From the NCBI GenBank assembly GCA_027924585.1, contig BSBM01000125.1, positions 6,887,001-6,951,000 on the forward strand: a DNA stretch of 64,000 bases, read 5' to 3'. Below are positions 1 to 10,970 of this stretch, piece after piece. The position numbers and the translations under genes were made by a program. Numbering within the stretch: position 1 is the stretch's first letter; every line of letters starts with the position of its first letter. Source of the DNA: Larix kaempferi. Lineage: Eukaryota > Streptophyta > Pinopsida > Pinales > Pinaceae. The notes beneath the pieces were generated by a model. That model saw only the letters and a list, made by a program, of their open reading frames with translations, had not been told where the DNA came from and did not search any database.

Positions 1-110
1 TGGAACATCATCAACAATATCATCTGCTGGAACATCATCAATAAACACAATACTCGAACAAAAACACCAATCATCAGTAAAAAAAAATACTGGATCACTA
101 TCAGCAAGTA

Positions 111-299
111 CTGATCTTCAGTCACCCCTGGAACGACATCAGTCACCTAAGGATCAGAACTCTATTAGTCGGAAAGCAATGATCTTCAGTCACCGCTAGA
201 CCGACATCAGTCAACTAAGGAACGACATCAACCATCTAAGGACCAGAACTCTATCAGTAGGAAAGTACTGATCTTCAGTCACCCATGGACCGACATCAG
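111..299. repeat. Degenerate ~70-90 bp direct repeats
   Basis: Three starts of the phrase 'tgatcttcagtcacc' occur near 111, 179 and 269. Each is followed by 'gacatcagtca', and the first two also by 'agaactctat...agt'. The unit is about 70 bp in the first copy and about 90 bp in the second, which carries an extra 'aaggaacgacatcaacc'. The array runs directly into the 21 bp array that follows and shares the 'gaccgacatcagtca' motif with it, so the short array probably grew out of this one. No coding function is evident. Confidence 0.7.
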
Positions 300-509
300 T
301 CATCCTTCGACCGACATCCTTCATCCCTCGACAGGAATCCGTCATCCCTCAATAGGAATCCGTCATACTTTGACATGTATCCATCATCCTTTGACATGCA
401 TCTGTCATCCTTTGACAGGAATCCGTCATCCTTTGACATGAATCCATCATCCTTTGACAGGCATCCGTCATCCTTTGACATGCATCCATCATCCCTCGAC
501 AAGCATCAA
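300..509. repeat. 21 bp minisatellite, ten units
   Basis: Ten consecutive 21 bp units of the form tcatccTTtgacaNgNatccN lie head to tail without spacers. Because 21 is a multiple of three, both strands stay open across the array: plus reads repeats of SSFDRHP-type heptapeptides and minus reads repeats of SKDDGFM-type heptapeptides. The array abuts the copia reverse-transcriptase scrap at 548-832, so it probably lies inside the decayed copia element. I do not regard either open frame as an established gene. Confidence 0.9.
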
Positions 510-547
510 TCACCCTTTGGACCGGCATCAGTCCCTAAGGACTGGAA

Positions 548-832
548 CTATTCCCTCTTTCGAGGGAGGTCCTTTTGGACCCCACTCATTCTTTTGAAGG
601 AGCTCCAATCGTCATCATCACTCCAGCTGATCATCTTATCCCATAGGTTCCTTCTAAGCCCATACAAAGTCTTCTTCATTCTGCACACATGTGGTTCTCT
701 GTAGAGAGTCCTGAGTTCTGGAGGTTGCTCGATATCGTCTTCTACTTCGATTACACCATCTATCTGGTGTAATATCCACCACTGTGTTTGGCCACTAGAG
801 AAACATCTCGTTATATTCGACTCCCTATTTAT
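548..832 (-). pseudogene. Ty1/copia reverse transcriptase fragment
   Basis: An open minus-strand frame carries, in order, a segment like the copia RT motif HQMDV (here LHQID), then IEQPP, then HVCRMKKTLYGL, which matches the well-known copia stretch V(C/Y)RLKKALYGLKQA. The part between HQID and IEQPP is short compared with intact copia RT (the 'KSAFLNG' segment is missing) and the later catalytic YVDD region is absent, so this is a deleted remnant. Same strand as the gag remnant at 1624-2526, and probably the same element. Confidence 0.6.
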
Positions 833-1620
833 GTGAGAACCCTTGCTGTGTACTTCTTGATTTCATATGTCTTGTTCTACGAAAATATCATCATTCTTCA
901 TTTGTAGGTGATCGTACATGATACTTCCTACAAGTCAAGTTTAGTTGCATGGTTAGAAACATTTCATAGTTTCCAAAACATATTAATAATGAAAAATTCA
1001 CACAGTCATGCAACTATCTTAGCCACTGCTTCACGGTGGCTTCAATACAACATTCATCCATATCCCGTATTCATACGGTAACTTTCTAGATGCCTTCCAC
1101 GTCTACCAGAACATTATTAAGAGCTTGTACTACTCCCAATATGTCAGCAAAGAGGTTTCATTCTAGATAATTAGCAATGGAATGTTGTACAAAAACATAG
1201 GCCACTTACCCATCACATGCATATTAGTAGTATTTTGTTCATCAATGCAAACATTATAACATGCATAATACACATACTAAATCTAGGATCATAACTATGT
1301 GAACAATAGGACAATGACAAATCAGATACTTATCTTTGTTTGTTTGGTAGGATCTCTCTTGATCCTAGTCTCCTTGCAGGAGTCTCTAACAATGTGCTCC
1401 ACTCCATCATCTGCTTTCGAGGACCTGTTCCTTTCTTTATTATGACCGACAATGTTGAACCAGTCTTCTATGCTACAAATCATAAGGACTCATGGTCCTA
1501 GCTATTAGGGGTGAGTCTGCATGTCCCTTCAATTTGTAGAGTACTCCAATTTTAATCACAACTGCATCCCTTCTTATCCAATGTTGAGATAGATAAGAGG
1601 TTCTTCTATCTTCCTGGTTT
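833..1620. other. No gene recognised (decayed copia interior)
   Basis: Nothing recognisable is coded here on either strand. By position between gag (right) and the RT scrap (left) it should correspond to protease and integrase of the copia element, but I could not identify those domains. Confidence 0.4.
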
Positions 1621-1623
1621 GGA

Positions 1624-2526
1624 TTAAAGCACATATTCCTCATCATTGGAGGAATCTTCTTTGTCTTTCCTTTCATCATCATGTTCATCTTCTTCAGCTA
1701 CATGGGCATGAAATATTTTATTCTGCTTCTTGAATTGTTCAGCTATGAGAGGACAATTTCTTGCAATGTGTTCAATCTTGTGAAAAGTAAAACATTCAAA
1801 GGAGGAGAAGTATTTCTTGATCCTTGTGTTCCTTTGAAAGATTTGATATCTTCTAGGACATTGGTCATGAGAACATTCATGATTCTTCCTTTTGTTCCTT
1901 CCTTTGGCATGGGTTGCCAAAGCTTGATCTTCATCATTATTTAACTTCTCTTCTCTTACTATTATCCTTTCTTCTTCTTCCATACACTCTTTCCATAGTT
2001 GTCTGAACATGATCAGTCTTTTCCTAGTGCATATTCCACAAACAAAAGGTCCTCAATCTCTAGGAAGACCATTCAGAGTGGTCATCACAACTTCAGCATC
2101 TTCTACCATGTCTCCAATAGCTTCTATTTGTTCTTTGATCCGGGACACTCTGGAGAAGTATGAGTGCATAGTCTCAGAATTCTGGATCTTCACTCCCTTG
2201 AGTTGACTTCTCAAGGTCATCTTCATATTGATATTCTTTCCTTCAAACACGTTGGTCAAGGCATCGAACATCTCTTTTGTAGTCTTCTTAGATGATACTT
2301 GAGGGATCAAGTGATATTTGATAGAATCAGTTATGATCCTCTTAGCTTTGACCATATTCTTTTTGTGTATTGTTTTGGTCTCATCTCCTTCTAGTTTTGT
2401 AAGTCCCTCTTTTACAAATTCTTATAGGTCATGTTCTTCAAGAATAAGCATGATAGAGCTATATTTCCATGCCCTGAAGTTCTCGGATCCTTCAAGCTTT
2501 TGATCAAGCTTGATATTGTTTGTCAT
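1624..2526 (-). pseudogene. gag: Ty1/copia gag (UBN2 type), broken
   Basis: The minus-strand frame starts at ATG 2524-2526 and stays in one frame to 1624, with in-frame stops after an EEHDL motif and after LNGLPRD near 2055. It carries the hallmarks of the copia gag family: LEGSENFRAWKY near the start, a body ending in LNGLP, then a 'GPFVCGICTRK' segment and DEDQALATHAK. A degenerate zinc knuckle follows (C..F..H....C in ECFTFHKIEHIARNC, second cysteine lost), then an acidic tail DEEYVL where the protease would begin. In the family, gag packages the element RNA into cytoplasmic particles. This copy is dead. Confidence 0.8.
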
Positions 2527-3511
2527 TTTGGTAAAATGAGAACCTGAAATGGAAATATATTAGATGTAGGAATTAGCAGCAAAGTTATCCTTCTGAAACT
2601 GCTTCTACCTTGATCTAGGGTTTGACAGAGAAACCCTAATTTTCCAACTTCAGAATTTTGGAAAAATAATTGGATGAAAATAAGCGCCTCCTCAAGGTGA
2701 GTTGAGAAAAGTACTCCTTTTTCCGATTCTGTGAGCAAATATTCCAATAAATTGATGCCCTAGTTCTCCGGGCTGTAGTGGTGGACCCAAAAATGAAAAT
2801 TCTCAGAATTGAAATATGCTTCGATAGAAATATGCGCCCTGGTGAGGTGAGTTAGATGCACCCTCTTTTTCAGCTGATTTGTGGAGAGAGCTCCTGGAAT
2901 AAGAAGCCCTAGTTTCTTCAATTTCTACTACATATTTATCAAGTATTAATTATGATGTATCTTCGAAATTTATGTTCCTCAAGATCTGAAATGTCTTCCT
3001 GTGATATTATTATCCGTCCTCTATCCAACCCCACAGGTTAGAGCAGGATTGGATTCACCAAGTGGAACTTATGCTAATTTTCCCAAGATGACCTGTTTAT
3101 GGACTATTTCAGTATAGAGAACTGGTACAGAATTCCATGTGTAACTGTTTCATATTTTGGTTCTGAAACTCACACCTGAGAAACTAAAGTCCGTGCAATT
3201 TCTGGAACATCTTACAAAATTCTTTTTGGATCTTCGTATCTTGGGTATAACATTTCTCCCTAGGTCACCTTTTTAAAACTGAATTATGGAGGAGGCTGGA
3301 AACCTAATTTGAATGGATCATATCTCCTAATGTACAATGAATATGAGGCTAAAACTCGCACACAAGGTACATGAATACTTCAGCTTCGACCTATCCACGT
3401 TTCAGATCCCGAACCTTCTCCAAAAGTTATTTATAGTGAAAATTCCAAGGTGACTAGTTTCCGGAAATGGAAACCCTATGCAACAACTGCATAATGTTTT
3501 CTTTCAGGCCT
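2527..3511 (-). other. Leader of the decayed copia element
   Basis: Non-coding stretch between the gag start (2526) and the primer site (3512-3523), oriented minus. No open frame with recognisable similarity. Its length, about 1 kb, is long for a copia leader. Confidence 0.45.
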
Positions 3512-3523
3512 GCTATGATACCA
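3512..3523 (-). promoter_or_regulatory. Primer binding site, initiator tRNA-Met type
   Basis: On the minus strand the sequence TGGTATCATAGC sits immediately inside the LTR end ...CTAACA. TGGTATCA is the standard complement of the 3' end of initiator tRNA-Met used by most plant LTR retrotransposons. This fixes the LTR edge at 3524 and the minus orientation of the element. Confidence 0.85.
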
Positions 3524-4021
3524 TGTTAGTTTTTCACTTTGTTTAGAATAATAAGATTAAACAATACATCCACTGAAATAAAGACAAGCACAACAAACAC
3601 AAAGAACACAAAATTTCTCTCGGGGAAACCACAAGAGAGAAAACTTCGACAAAACTTCCTCAATATAGAATTCACCAAGTACAAGATAAAGCCCCACGAC
3701 AAAACATCTTCTCTCCTTCACTTGTGCGAAATCCCCTCTGTCCTATGATACCTTGAGTGAGTGATGTGAGTGTTACAAATGAGCAACTCAATCCCCTATT
3801 TATACTTTACAATTGACTTTTCCTTTTACTAATTAGGTCGGCTCTATCTCACCTAACTGGGCCGACCTGTACTCTTTACAATAAAATATTCTTTCTAGAT
3901 ATTACCAGGGCGACCTAATCAGTTAGGGTTTTACATTGACTCTTTTAATGAATATTACAATATCAATTACATCAATTACATCTACCGAAGGAGGAATATA
4001 ATAATACAATAGACAAATACA
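3524..4021 (-). repeat. 5' LTR of the decayed copia element
   Basis: The inner edge (3524, reading TGTTAG on plus) is fixed by the adjacent primer site. The outer edge near 4021 is inferred from a TGTATT start on the minus strand. A TATA-like TATAAATAG lies on the minus strand near 3800. Blocks shared with the solo LTR at 41601-42246 include GCCGACCTA, ATCTTGTACTTGG, GAGGAAGTT and the terminal AAAACTAACA, so the two are related families. No matching 3' LTR was found at the left, so this element is truncated or eroded. Confidence 0.7.
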
Positions 4022-4039
4022 TTTAGAATATTCTCCTTT

Positions 4040-4711
4040 TTTAATAGATGAACCATTAGAACATAAAATACCATTGTGGGAAAACATATCTATAACTTAC
4101 AAATGTTTTCAATTAACACATGTTTCTAGGTCAGAGCACCGTAAATGAGGTTCTATGGAAAGGTTAATTAGAATCCAATTAAATGAAAAAAACATGCAAC
4201 TCTAATGGCATATGCAACAATGTTTATTCAATTTTTAGAAGGATTGTAATATTGAAACCACAAGACAAATACAAATGCTTTGAAGGTAGTGTATAATTCT
4301 AAATACATGTCTTTTTCAAAAGAGCCCTGCAAAATACTTTGAAATCATTCAAAAACATGTGAGAATTACTGCTTGCTGCAGATGTTAGTGCATCACTAGC
4401 ATCTGTCATTTTCCAATGCTCAAGGACACAAGTGCAAATTGCAATTTCAAATTTTGGTACCATTATTAGAATAGAGACAAGTAGTAGATTCAGACAAAAA
4501 GGATATTTTGACTATACCAATCATCAATTGAAATATGTAAATGTAAATTGCAACAACTACACATATTTTGTATTTGTCGGTGTGAAGAAAGGCTAAAGTA
4601 TAAGTATTGAAGCATAATTTGAGAAAGGATAGTGTATTGAGTAACAAGTTCATTGTGCCTAAAACAGAGAATTATGTTCAAAGGGAAATAGGAATAAGGT
4701 TGTGACAAAAA
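4040..4711. repeat. Direct repeat copy 1 (~670 bp)
   Basis: This stretch is a diverged direct copy of 8685-9345. Shared blocks include 'atagatgaaccatt.gaacataaaat', 'aactctaatggcatatgcaacaatgtttattca', 'acaaatgctttgaagg' and 'ctaaagtataagtattgaagcataatttgagaaaggatagtgtattgagtaacaag'. Similarity stops abruptly after 'gacaaaaac' in both copies. The second copy lies just beyond the Helentron endonuclease region, so this may be a Helentron 3' terminal segment, but that is inference. Confidence 0.8.
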
Positions 4712-5280
4712 CTTGCGATTTGCTAGCTGTTGATCAAGTTATTTTCATGTCAGTTACTCTGTTGTGCATTCCTAAAGTAAATAGTCCTTGCTGACAAATT
4801 CTTCATAGGTTGAAAACTGTTGAGGAGATGCTCTTTGAATAGTCTTCGTAGGAAACACTTGCCACTGCTTGGAAACATTCTTTAAGCTGTGGATTCTACA
4901 AGGTGCACTCTATTAAGCTGTATTTTGTTTCTAAGTTTCATTCTAGGCTATAATTTGCACACAACAAGGAATTATGAATCATTGGTTGTTTGCATTCGCT
5001 GCAAATGCATTGTTTGGCCTAAGAATCCCATGTATCCGTTAGAGTTGCAAATAAGAAGACACATGAGAAAAATAGAGAGCATTGGTGCTTTTTCAATGAA
5101 GCAAAATAGAGAAGTTTTTTTGGCTGTACAGTATTGAAAGTTTTTTTTTTCTAAGCACGTGCATTTTTAATAATAAAATAGCAAGAGTCATATGCAGATC
5201 GATTTTTGAAGGAAAAGAAAAAGATGCTCTATGCAAAATGTGATCGGAATAAATAGGGAAAGAGCAAAAGTGGAAAAAGT

Positions 5281-5372
5281 CAAAATGCGAACAACGGTTT
5301 AGCTATGATGAACAAGACATAATTTAAAACTGGTTTAAGATACACCAAAGGGTTTTAAAAATGTTTTTACAG
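5281..5372. repeat. Short direct repeat, copy 1
   Basis: About 90 bp beginning 'caaaatgcgaacaacggtttagctatgatg' and running through 'aaaactggtt.aa.atacac' to 'tttttacag'. A diverged copy in the same orientation is at 5666-5757. The pair is about 385 bp apart and no function is apparent. Confidence 0.65.
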
Positions 5373-5665
5373 ATCAAGATCTATGTGGAAATATGTGGTT
5401 TCAAAGCAACCTCGGACTAGACCATTTACCAAGAGGATATTGAGTAAGAAACTGTAAACTCAAAGTTTTACTGAAGAAATACAAGGAAGGATGCAAATAT
5501 TCTATATTTAATGCTATGTCTGGTCTCTTAAGATCGACATATGATTTGTGGCGTAGCTGTATCTCATAATGATAACGAGATTTTAACAATGGTCTATGAA
5601 ATGGTTGATTACAATGCATCTACTTTAAAAGGTTTGTTGAGTTTTGCAATGCCATATGGGATTTG

Positions 5666-5757
5666 CAAAATGTAAACAACAGTTTAGTTATGATGTATAA
5701 GACAGAACTTAAAACTGGTTAAATATACAACAAAGGCATTTTAAACTATTTTTATAG
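5666..5757. repeat. Short direct repeat, copy 2
   Basis: Second copy of the 90 bp repeat, reading 'aaaatgtaaacaacagtttagttatgatg', then 'aaaactggttaaatatac', ending 'tttttatag'. Several substitutions and small gaps separate it from copy 1, so the duplication is old. Confidence 0.65.
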
Positions 5758-6046
5758 CTGTATGTCATGGTGATTTTTCATTCCATTAATTTTGACATGA
5801 TGACATACAACTTTATGGATGTCATGATCATCTCTATGTGGTTGGTGGCTCAGATCATAGTTTTGTTTCAACATAAGCATCTGAGCCTTATTTTTCTCAC
5901 CAAGAGTTACATAAGCAATATCCAAAAATATATATGACCTTCCTACAACTTTTCAAGAGAACCTAAATCCTAGATTTCTTTGGAACAAGTTTTGGGGAAT
6001 ATTGCATTGCAATTGATCATATTTCTATGAAACTTTTGACAAGATT

Positions 6047-6434
6047 CTAAATGGGTTTAGGATCATAAACGTTGAAACTAGAATTTGTCTTAGTGTTGTT
6101 TACCTGGTATTTGTTTCTACTGCGTTTTTGTTTTGATTTTTGAGGACAAAGAAAGAATCGTTGCAGCAAGAAAAGCACATAAACTATGTATATATATTGT
6201 AGATCATAGAAGAAAAAAAAGGCAGTGTTGCTAATGTATTTGGGTTTTTGATTCAATGATTGGAAGAAATTCTGGATTGCATAATCATCATTGAGGGGAT
6301 CAATAATCATGGTTTTAGAAGGCCATATCATGTGGCTTCCCTTAGGACCATTTCTAACAATGATTTTGAATAAGTAGACTGGTGCATCATCATCATATGT
6401 CAGTTGTTCTTGTATCTGGAGAAAATATCTTTAT
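6047..6434 (-). pseudogene. Unrecognised open frame with balanced composition
   Basis: The minus frame is open from just after a TAA near 6434 to a stop at 6047. It has protein-like composition in its first part (YDDDAPVYLFKIIVRNGPKG, then MIWPSKTMIIDPLNDD) and becomes hydrophobic and low-complexity afterwards. I do not recognise a family. It lies on the same strand and just downstream of the 6651-7298 frame, and both sit between the two ~670 bp direct repeats, so they may be exons or halves of one decayed gene. Confidence 0.35.
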
Positions 6435-6650
6435 AGCCTTCATTGATTTGAAGTTGAAATCGTCAAGTGGATGAAGGTATTAGAACTATATAGAAAATAT
6501 AAATGCTTGTAGCTATTTGCATTATTATTTTATTGGAAGAAACGAATAATAGGAGTTTAAAAAACAATTTGAGAAGAAGGTTGTATGCATGAAAAACTGA
6601 TATTTACAGTTGCGTGGTCATTTGGTCTTTCTCCATATTTGATGTAGAGC

Positions 6651-7298
6651 TCATATCGCCTGTTGTTTTGTTGACATGTAATGAAAATTACTGCAACAAC
6701 AGATCCATGACATTAGATTCATTTGATGACAACAATTAATTGATAGACATATTTGGGGAAGTTTGTGCATTTTGCAAACTTGTTCAATTGTCTCAATAAT
6801 AGTACTTGACAATATGACAATTGAGTACTTTGCATCCCCTCGGTCATGTTGCCCCTTCTTTTTCAATCTGAATCGAATGATCCTATTGCTTTTTCCAGGT
6901 GAGAAATAAGAAGCAAAGCATTTTACCAAATTGCCGTTTATTCCAATTGTAATTTTCATTTGGCCGTCTTTGTCCACTAAGTCTACGTGTAGAATTTGTG
7001 TCTTGACCGGAGAAACTTGAATTTTGTTCGGTCCCGGTCCATACGCTACCAAAATATCCCCTTCAAAAACATTGTTGTATGTTGTTGAACATAGCTGAAT
7101 GATATTAGACGATTGCAATTGAGTTTTCTTTAATATGAAAATCACAAGAGAAAAAGGGACCAAAAAATATAAAAAAATATGGAAAATGGCATTTGACAAA
7201 GAAGTTTGTAATCGAGAAAGTTTTTTGCAAAGAAGGTTTTTCTTATATTGTTTTGCTAATATTGCAATTAGGGAGCATGTTTTTGATGGGGTAACCAT
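6651..7298 (-). pseudogene. Unrecognised 215-codon open frame, possibly OB-fold-like
   Basis: The longest open frame in the 4-9 kb interval. The N-terminal third is hydrophobic (a run near residues 40-57 could be membrane-like or simply non-coding translation). The middle (about residues 75-165) looks like real protein: FEGDILVAYGPGPNKI, ILHVDLVDKDGQMKITIG, then IIRFRLKKKG and YSIVILSST. That alternation of short beta-like strands resembles a single-stranded-DNA-binding OB fold such as RPA, a cargo of some Helitrons. I cannot demonstrate it, and alternatives are an unrelated captured gene fragment. Confidence 0.35.
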
Positions 7299-8684
7299 GT
7301 TTGCAAAAATGTTTAGAAGTAGAAAACCTGATTACCTTTTTGGACTCTCGACCTTTGATGTTGTTTCCATTGTATTTTGTAAGGGTAATAACTATTTTCT
7401 TTGTAACTATCCTTTGAAAAATTGAAACTATATCTGCAAACTACATTTGTGCCAACTCTCAAGTAACAATAGCAAATAAATAAAAAGCATTTAAATGGAT
7501 AGGAATTTTTTCAAATTTTCTTTGCAACATCAAGGTACTATAGATACTTAAAAGAGAGGTAGTGGAAGCCAATCTAGGCAAGATATAAGGTCAAGCCATG
7601 CTCACAATTTCTAGAAATGAAGAACCAGAAACCAACCTGCACTGTCAGCCTATAACTCTATTTTTTATTTCAACGCATTGCTTTTAATGTATGCATACCC
7701 CATGTTTAAATCCATGGATCAATTGAAGACTTTATTGTATGTTTCCTTTGCAACATGAAATGACAAATGTTCCTAATTAAATCGATGAGCATAATTTCCA
7801 CTAATGAAAAAAATTAATAAACTCTCTGGAAAGAACAATGATACATAGAACTTGCACAATTATTCTACTATCTATATTTTCATTCACATATTCTTAACAT
7901 ATTTTAGAATTTTTTTTTGTCAAGGAATAAAATTCAGAATAATGTCAGTGTAAGGAAAACAACAACAGATTCTAGAATTTATAAACATATACTTTACACT
8001 AGCAAAGTTGCTTATAGGAGGTAGAGATGCAAAACTAATGCAAAAGTCGAGTAAATAAATAGGCCCAACACAATTAATAAAACCATTGCAAATAACAAAA
8101 ATACACAACACTTCGATATTTATACTACAATATATGTTTGCAATAACAATTTGATACCAGGTTTAAGCTTTGCTTTATTTTCCTTCTTAAATTACATAAT
8201 TGAGAACAATGTCAGAACATCAGATTTCAGATGGACCTTACATTGGAAAAATTACTTACAAAAGATAGGAACTATGCCCACTTTCTGTGAGACTTTCCCA
8301 ATGGAAATAAACCAATCAACACATAATCAACAAAAACAATAAATAAACATGTCTATGCTATATAGTTTCTTGGCTCAACTCCTTGTGAAGAAATTAACGT
8401 ATCTAATGCAATCTTGTGACATATATAATATGTTTGACATGGCATGCTTAATCAAGGAATAGACCATGATCTTTATGATAGTTATATCGAGCAAGCTAAG
8501 TGAACGTATCAACAGATCAGGCCATTGATCTATTTCCCAAAACTGTAGCAATGCACACACTACCGGGATTAAAAGGAAGAATATAAGAGACACTACTGGA
8601 AAAGTGGAGTCTATCATGCTCATTGTGAACAATGCAATGAACCATGAGAGAGAAACACATATGGATAGGCAACATATTTTTTTT
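7299..8684. other. No gene recognised between the direct repeats (right part)
   Basis: AT-rich, no recognisable coding on either strand. The only long frame here (minus, ending near 8375) runs into the direct repeat and has no family features. Confidence 0.5.
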
Positions 8685-9345
8685 TTTATAGATGAACCAT
8701 TGGAACATAAAATCACAAGATCATTATGGGCACAAATAACTGTACAACTGTTTTCAATTAATGCATGCTTATAGGTTAGAGGAACATAAATGAAGTTATA
8801 TGGAAAACTAATTAGAAACCAGTTAAATGGGAAAACATGAAACTCTAATGGCATATGCAACAATGTTTATTCACTTTTCAGAAGTATTGTAAGTTTGAAA
8901 CCACAAGAAAAGTACAAATGCTTTGAAGGCATTGTATAATTCTAGATACCTGGCTTTGTCAAAAGAACCATGCAAAATACTTTGAAAGCATTGAAAAAAC
9001 ATGCGAGAATTACTGTTTGCTGAAGATGTCAATGCATCAACATAATTTGTCATTTGCCAAAGTGCGAATTGCAATTTCAATTTTTGGCAATATTATTATA
9101 ACATAAACAAGTAGGAGATTTAGACAAAAAAAGAGAGGAGATTTTGACTATAACACTTGAAATACGTAAATGTAAATTGCAACAACTAAAATATTTTGTA
9201 TTTGTCAGCATGAGGAAAGGCTAAAGTATAAGTATTGAAGCATAATTTGAGAAAGGATAGTGTATTGAGTAACAAGTTCATTGTCTCTAAAACATAGAAC
9301 TACGTTCAAAGGGAAAGAGGCATAAGGTTGCGACAAAAACCTAAG
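8685..9345. repeat. Direct repeat copy 2 (~660 bp), next to the Helentron endonuclease
   Basis: Diverged direct copy of 4040-4711 in the same orientation. It begins after a T-run at 'atagatgaaccattggaacataaaat' and ends with 'aaggttgcgacaaaaac'. It starts about 170 bp beyond the end of the recognisable endonuclease frame (9518), where the 3' end of a minus-strand Helentron is expected. Confidence 0.8.
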
Positions 9346-9517
9346 TTTTTCAAATTTGGCTTTTATGTCTTATTGGTAAATGGTCTTATGGCAAAATGAT
9401 TTTTTCTTTTTTAATATCTTATGTTTTTATTGACTTTGATCTCCGTTGAATTGTTATTTAAAAAAGATGAAAATATTGTTTTTTTTGCAAGGATAGAAAC
9501 CAAAATAGAATCTGATG

Positions 9518-10265
9518 TCAACAAGACATTTTTTGTGAATTTGAAAAGTGGATGAACACTAAGCAATATTTTGTTCGCAAGATTAAATTTTGCAAAACAA
9601 AAACATATGAGGTACAATTTCCAACAATCAATATGAAGGTTGCATAGTGATAAGTCCAATAGGCATCTAAAACATTGAAATCAATATCATGGTGCTGAAT
9701 GTTTGTCCAAAAGTGGTGAAGCATGGAACTAATATTGGTTGTTGCATTTGTTGTTTTCAATGTCAAACCTTTCATTTGCATAAACAACTGTAGTTTCATT
9801 TTCGATGTTGTTTCTTGGAGCATGTCAATGTTGAAATCACTAGGTATTAGAATTTGTGTGCTCATTTTGCAATTCCATAAAATGCATTCCAAAAGATGAA
9901 GAAGGGTATCAATCATAGAATGTGAGTCTGTTGTAAATGTTCACCAGCTTTAACATTGTTTCCAAATTTGAGTTCAGTGACAATTGCCTCACTCGAATTC
10001 TCTGTATAATTTTATGACTTGATAATGAAAATGCCCTTTTTTATTAATGAAAGGATTCCATGGACTGAAAATGCAATAGACAATTGTATTTTTTTATAAA
10101 TCTTGTTTCTTTGGTTGGTATGCGTATATGAGTTTCTTGCAAACATAAAATGTATGCTTGCATTAGTTCATGTTCATTCACAATACAAATGAGTAGATGT
10201 CCAACATTTAGCATTGAATGTAATTCATATTCAAATATCCAAGTTGCATATTTTTTCCAATCCAT
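9518..10265 (-). pseudogene. Helentron C-terminal EEP (AP-endonuclease-like) domain, broken
   Basis: Two minus-strand frames (10044-10265, then 9518-9916) together match the exonuclease-endonuclease-phosphatase fold. The first has LNVGHL (compare LNVRSL) and LCLQETHI with the catalytic glutamate. The second has IPSDFNID (compare GDFNID), then LTLKTTNATTNISSMLHHF (T and the LID position) and near the end DAYWTYHYATFI, where SDH would be expected. The final catalytic Asp position reads Tyr and the frame shifts between halves. Helentrons, unlike canonical plant Helitrons, carry such an endonuclease at the C-terminus. It follows the helicase directly. Confidence 0.7.
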
Positions 10266-10735
10266 CTATTTTAGCAGCTACTTTTGGACAAATCCAAAAA
10301 TTCTTTTGTTCTAATTTGTTTAAAAGATAAAAACATTTAATATCTTTGACACAAGAAAGCACAGTGTAAACAAGTCCGTGTCTCCTAATTCCCTTGGGAT
10401 CAAATGCCAATGGCATTTTCCATTGTTATCCCTTGTGCTCTGTGAATTGTTCATACCAATGCAGGTTGAATTGGGAATTGTGATTGCATGATACTATTTC
10501 TATTTTCAAGTGCTTCCTATATCGTGATTCTTTTGATCGGGGTCCAATTGCGCATGATATCATATGTATAAAGATGTTGCATATTGGCTTGTTTCACTAT
10601 GCATACTTTTGGATCTGCAAATTCGACCCAAAAAATATCAACAATTCCTTGTGTATAATGTCTAAACACGCCTTCTGCACCATTTACTAAGCCATATTCA
10701 ATCAAGTAGTTTCCCCTGGTTAGTTCAACAAGCAT
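10231..10735 (-). pseudogene. Helentron Pif1-like helicase, C-terminal motifs
   Basis: The minus frame 10517-10735 carries LTRGNYLIEYGLVNGAEGV, matching the family's 'N..v.dGLvNG..G.v' region, then DIFWVEFADP (compare I.W..F.dp). Next, near 10420-10470, is TIHRAQGITMENA, the superfamily 1 motif with the Q-G-x-T core, preceded by FPIQPALV with one stop. The frame 10231-10416 then reads HGLVYTVLSCV, the 'lvYVALSRV' motif VI. The order and spacing are those of Pif1/RRM3-type Helitron helicases. Internal stops and frame changes show decay. Confidence 0.8.
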
Positions 10736-10970
10736 GTTCTTTTTAGAAGTATTGTAGAAGGAAATGCCATTGTTTTTTGTGCATTAGCATTTTTTTCAAT
10801 CGGGTCAACTTAACTATAATGTGATGTAAGTGTAAATGCCTCTCTTTGCGTAATTGATATCATTTTTGAATTGTGTTATTGAACGTATTTGTTACTGTGA
10901 AAAATATAGGGAAATGTTGAATCTATTGGTGGTTGTTTGTAGCAATGTTGGTTTAAGTAATCAATGTCAT

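Larger units (their letters stand above)
4712..6046. other. No gene recognised between the direct repeats (left part)
   Basis: AT-rich sequence without recognisable coding. It contains a pair of shorter direct repeats, 5281-5372 and 5666-5757 (listed separately). Confidence 0.5.

Noticed and set aside
300-509. CRISPR-like array
   Set aside because: The units are contiguous with no unique spacers, and the context is eukaryotic transposon DNA.
285-704. 139-codon plus ORF with repeated heptapeptide
   Set aside because: It is open because the 21 bp array preserves frame; the opposite strand is equally open and the right part overlaps an antisense copia RT fragment.
3512-3523. tRNA-Met-like sequences (also 18924, 25244, 37445, 53439)
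   Set aside because: Only the short 3'-end complement is present, next to LTR edges. These are primer binding sites, not tRNA genes.
8375-8863. 162-codon minus ORF
   Set aside because: Hydrophobic, no family, and partly inside the direct repeat whose other copy is not open.
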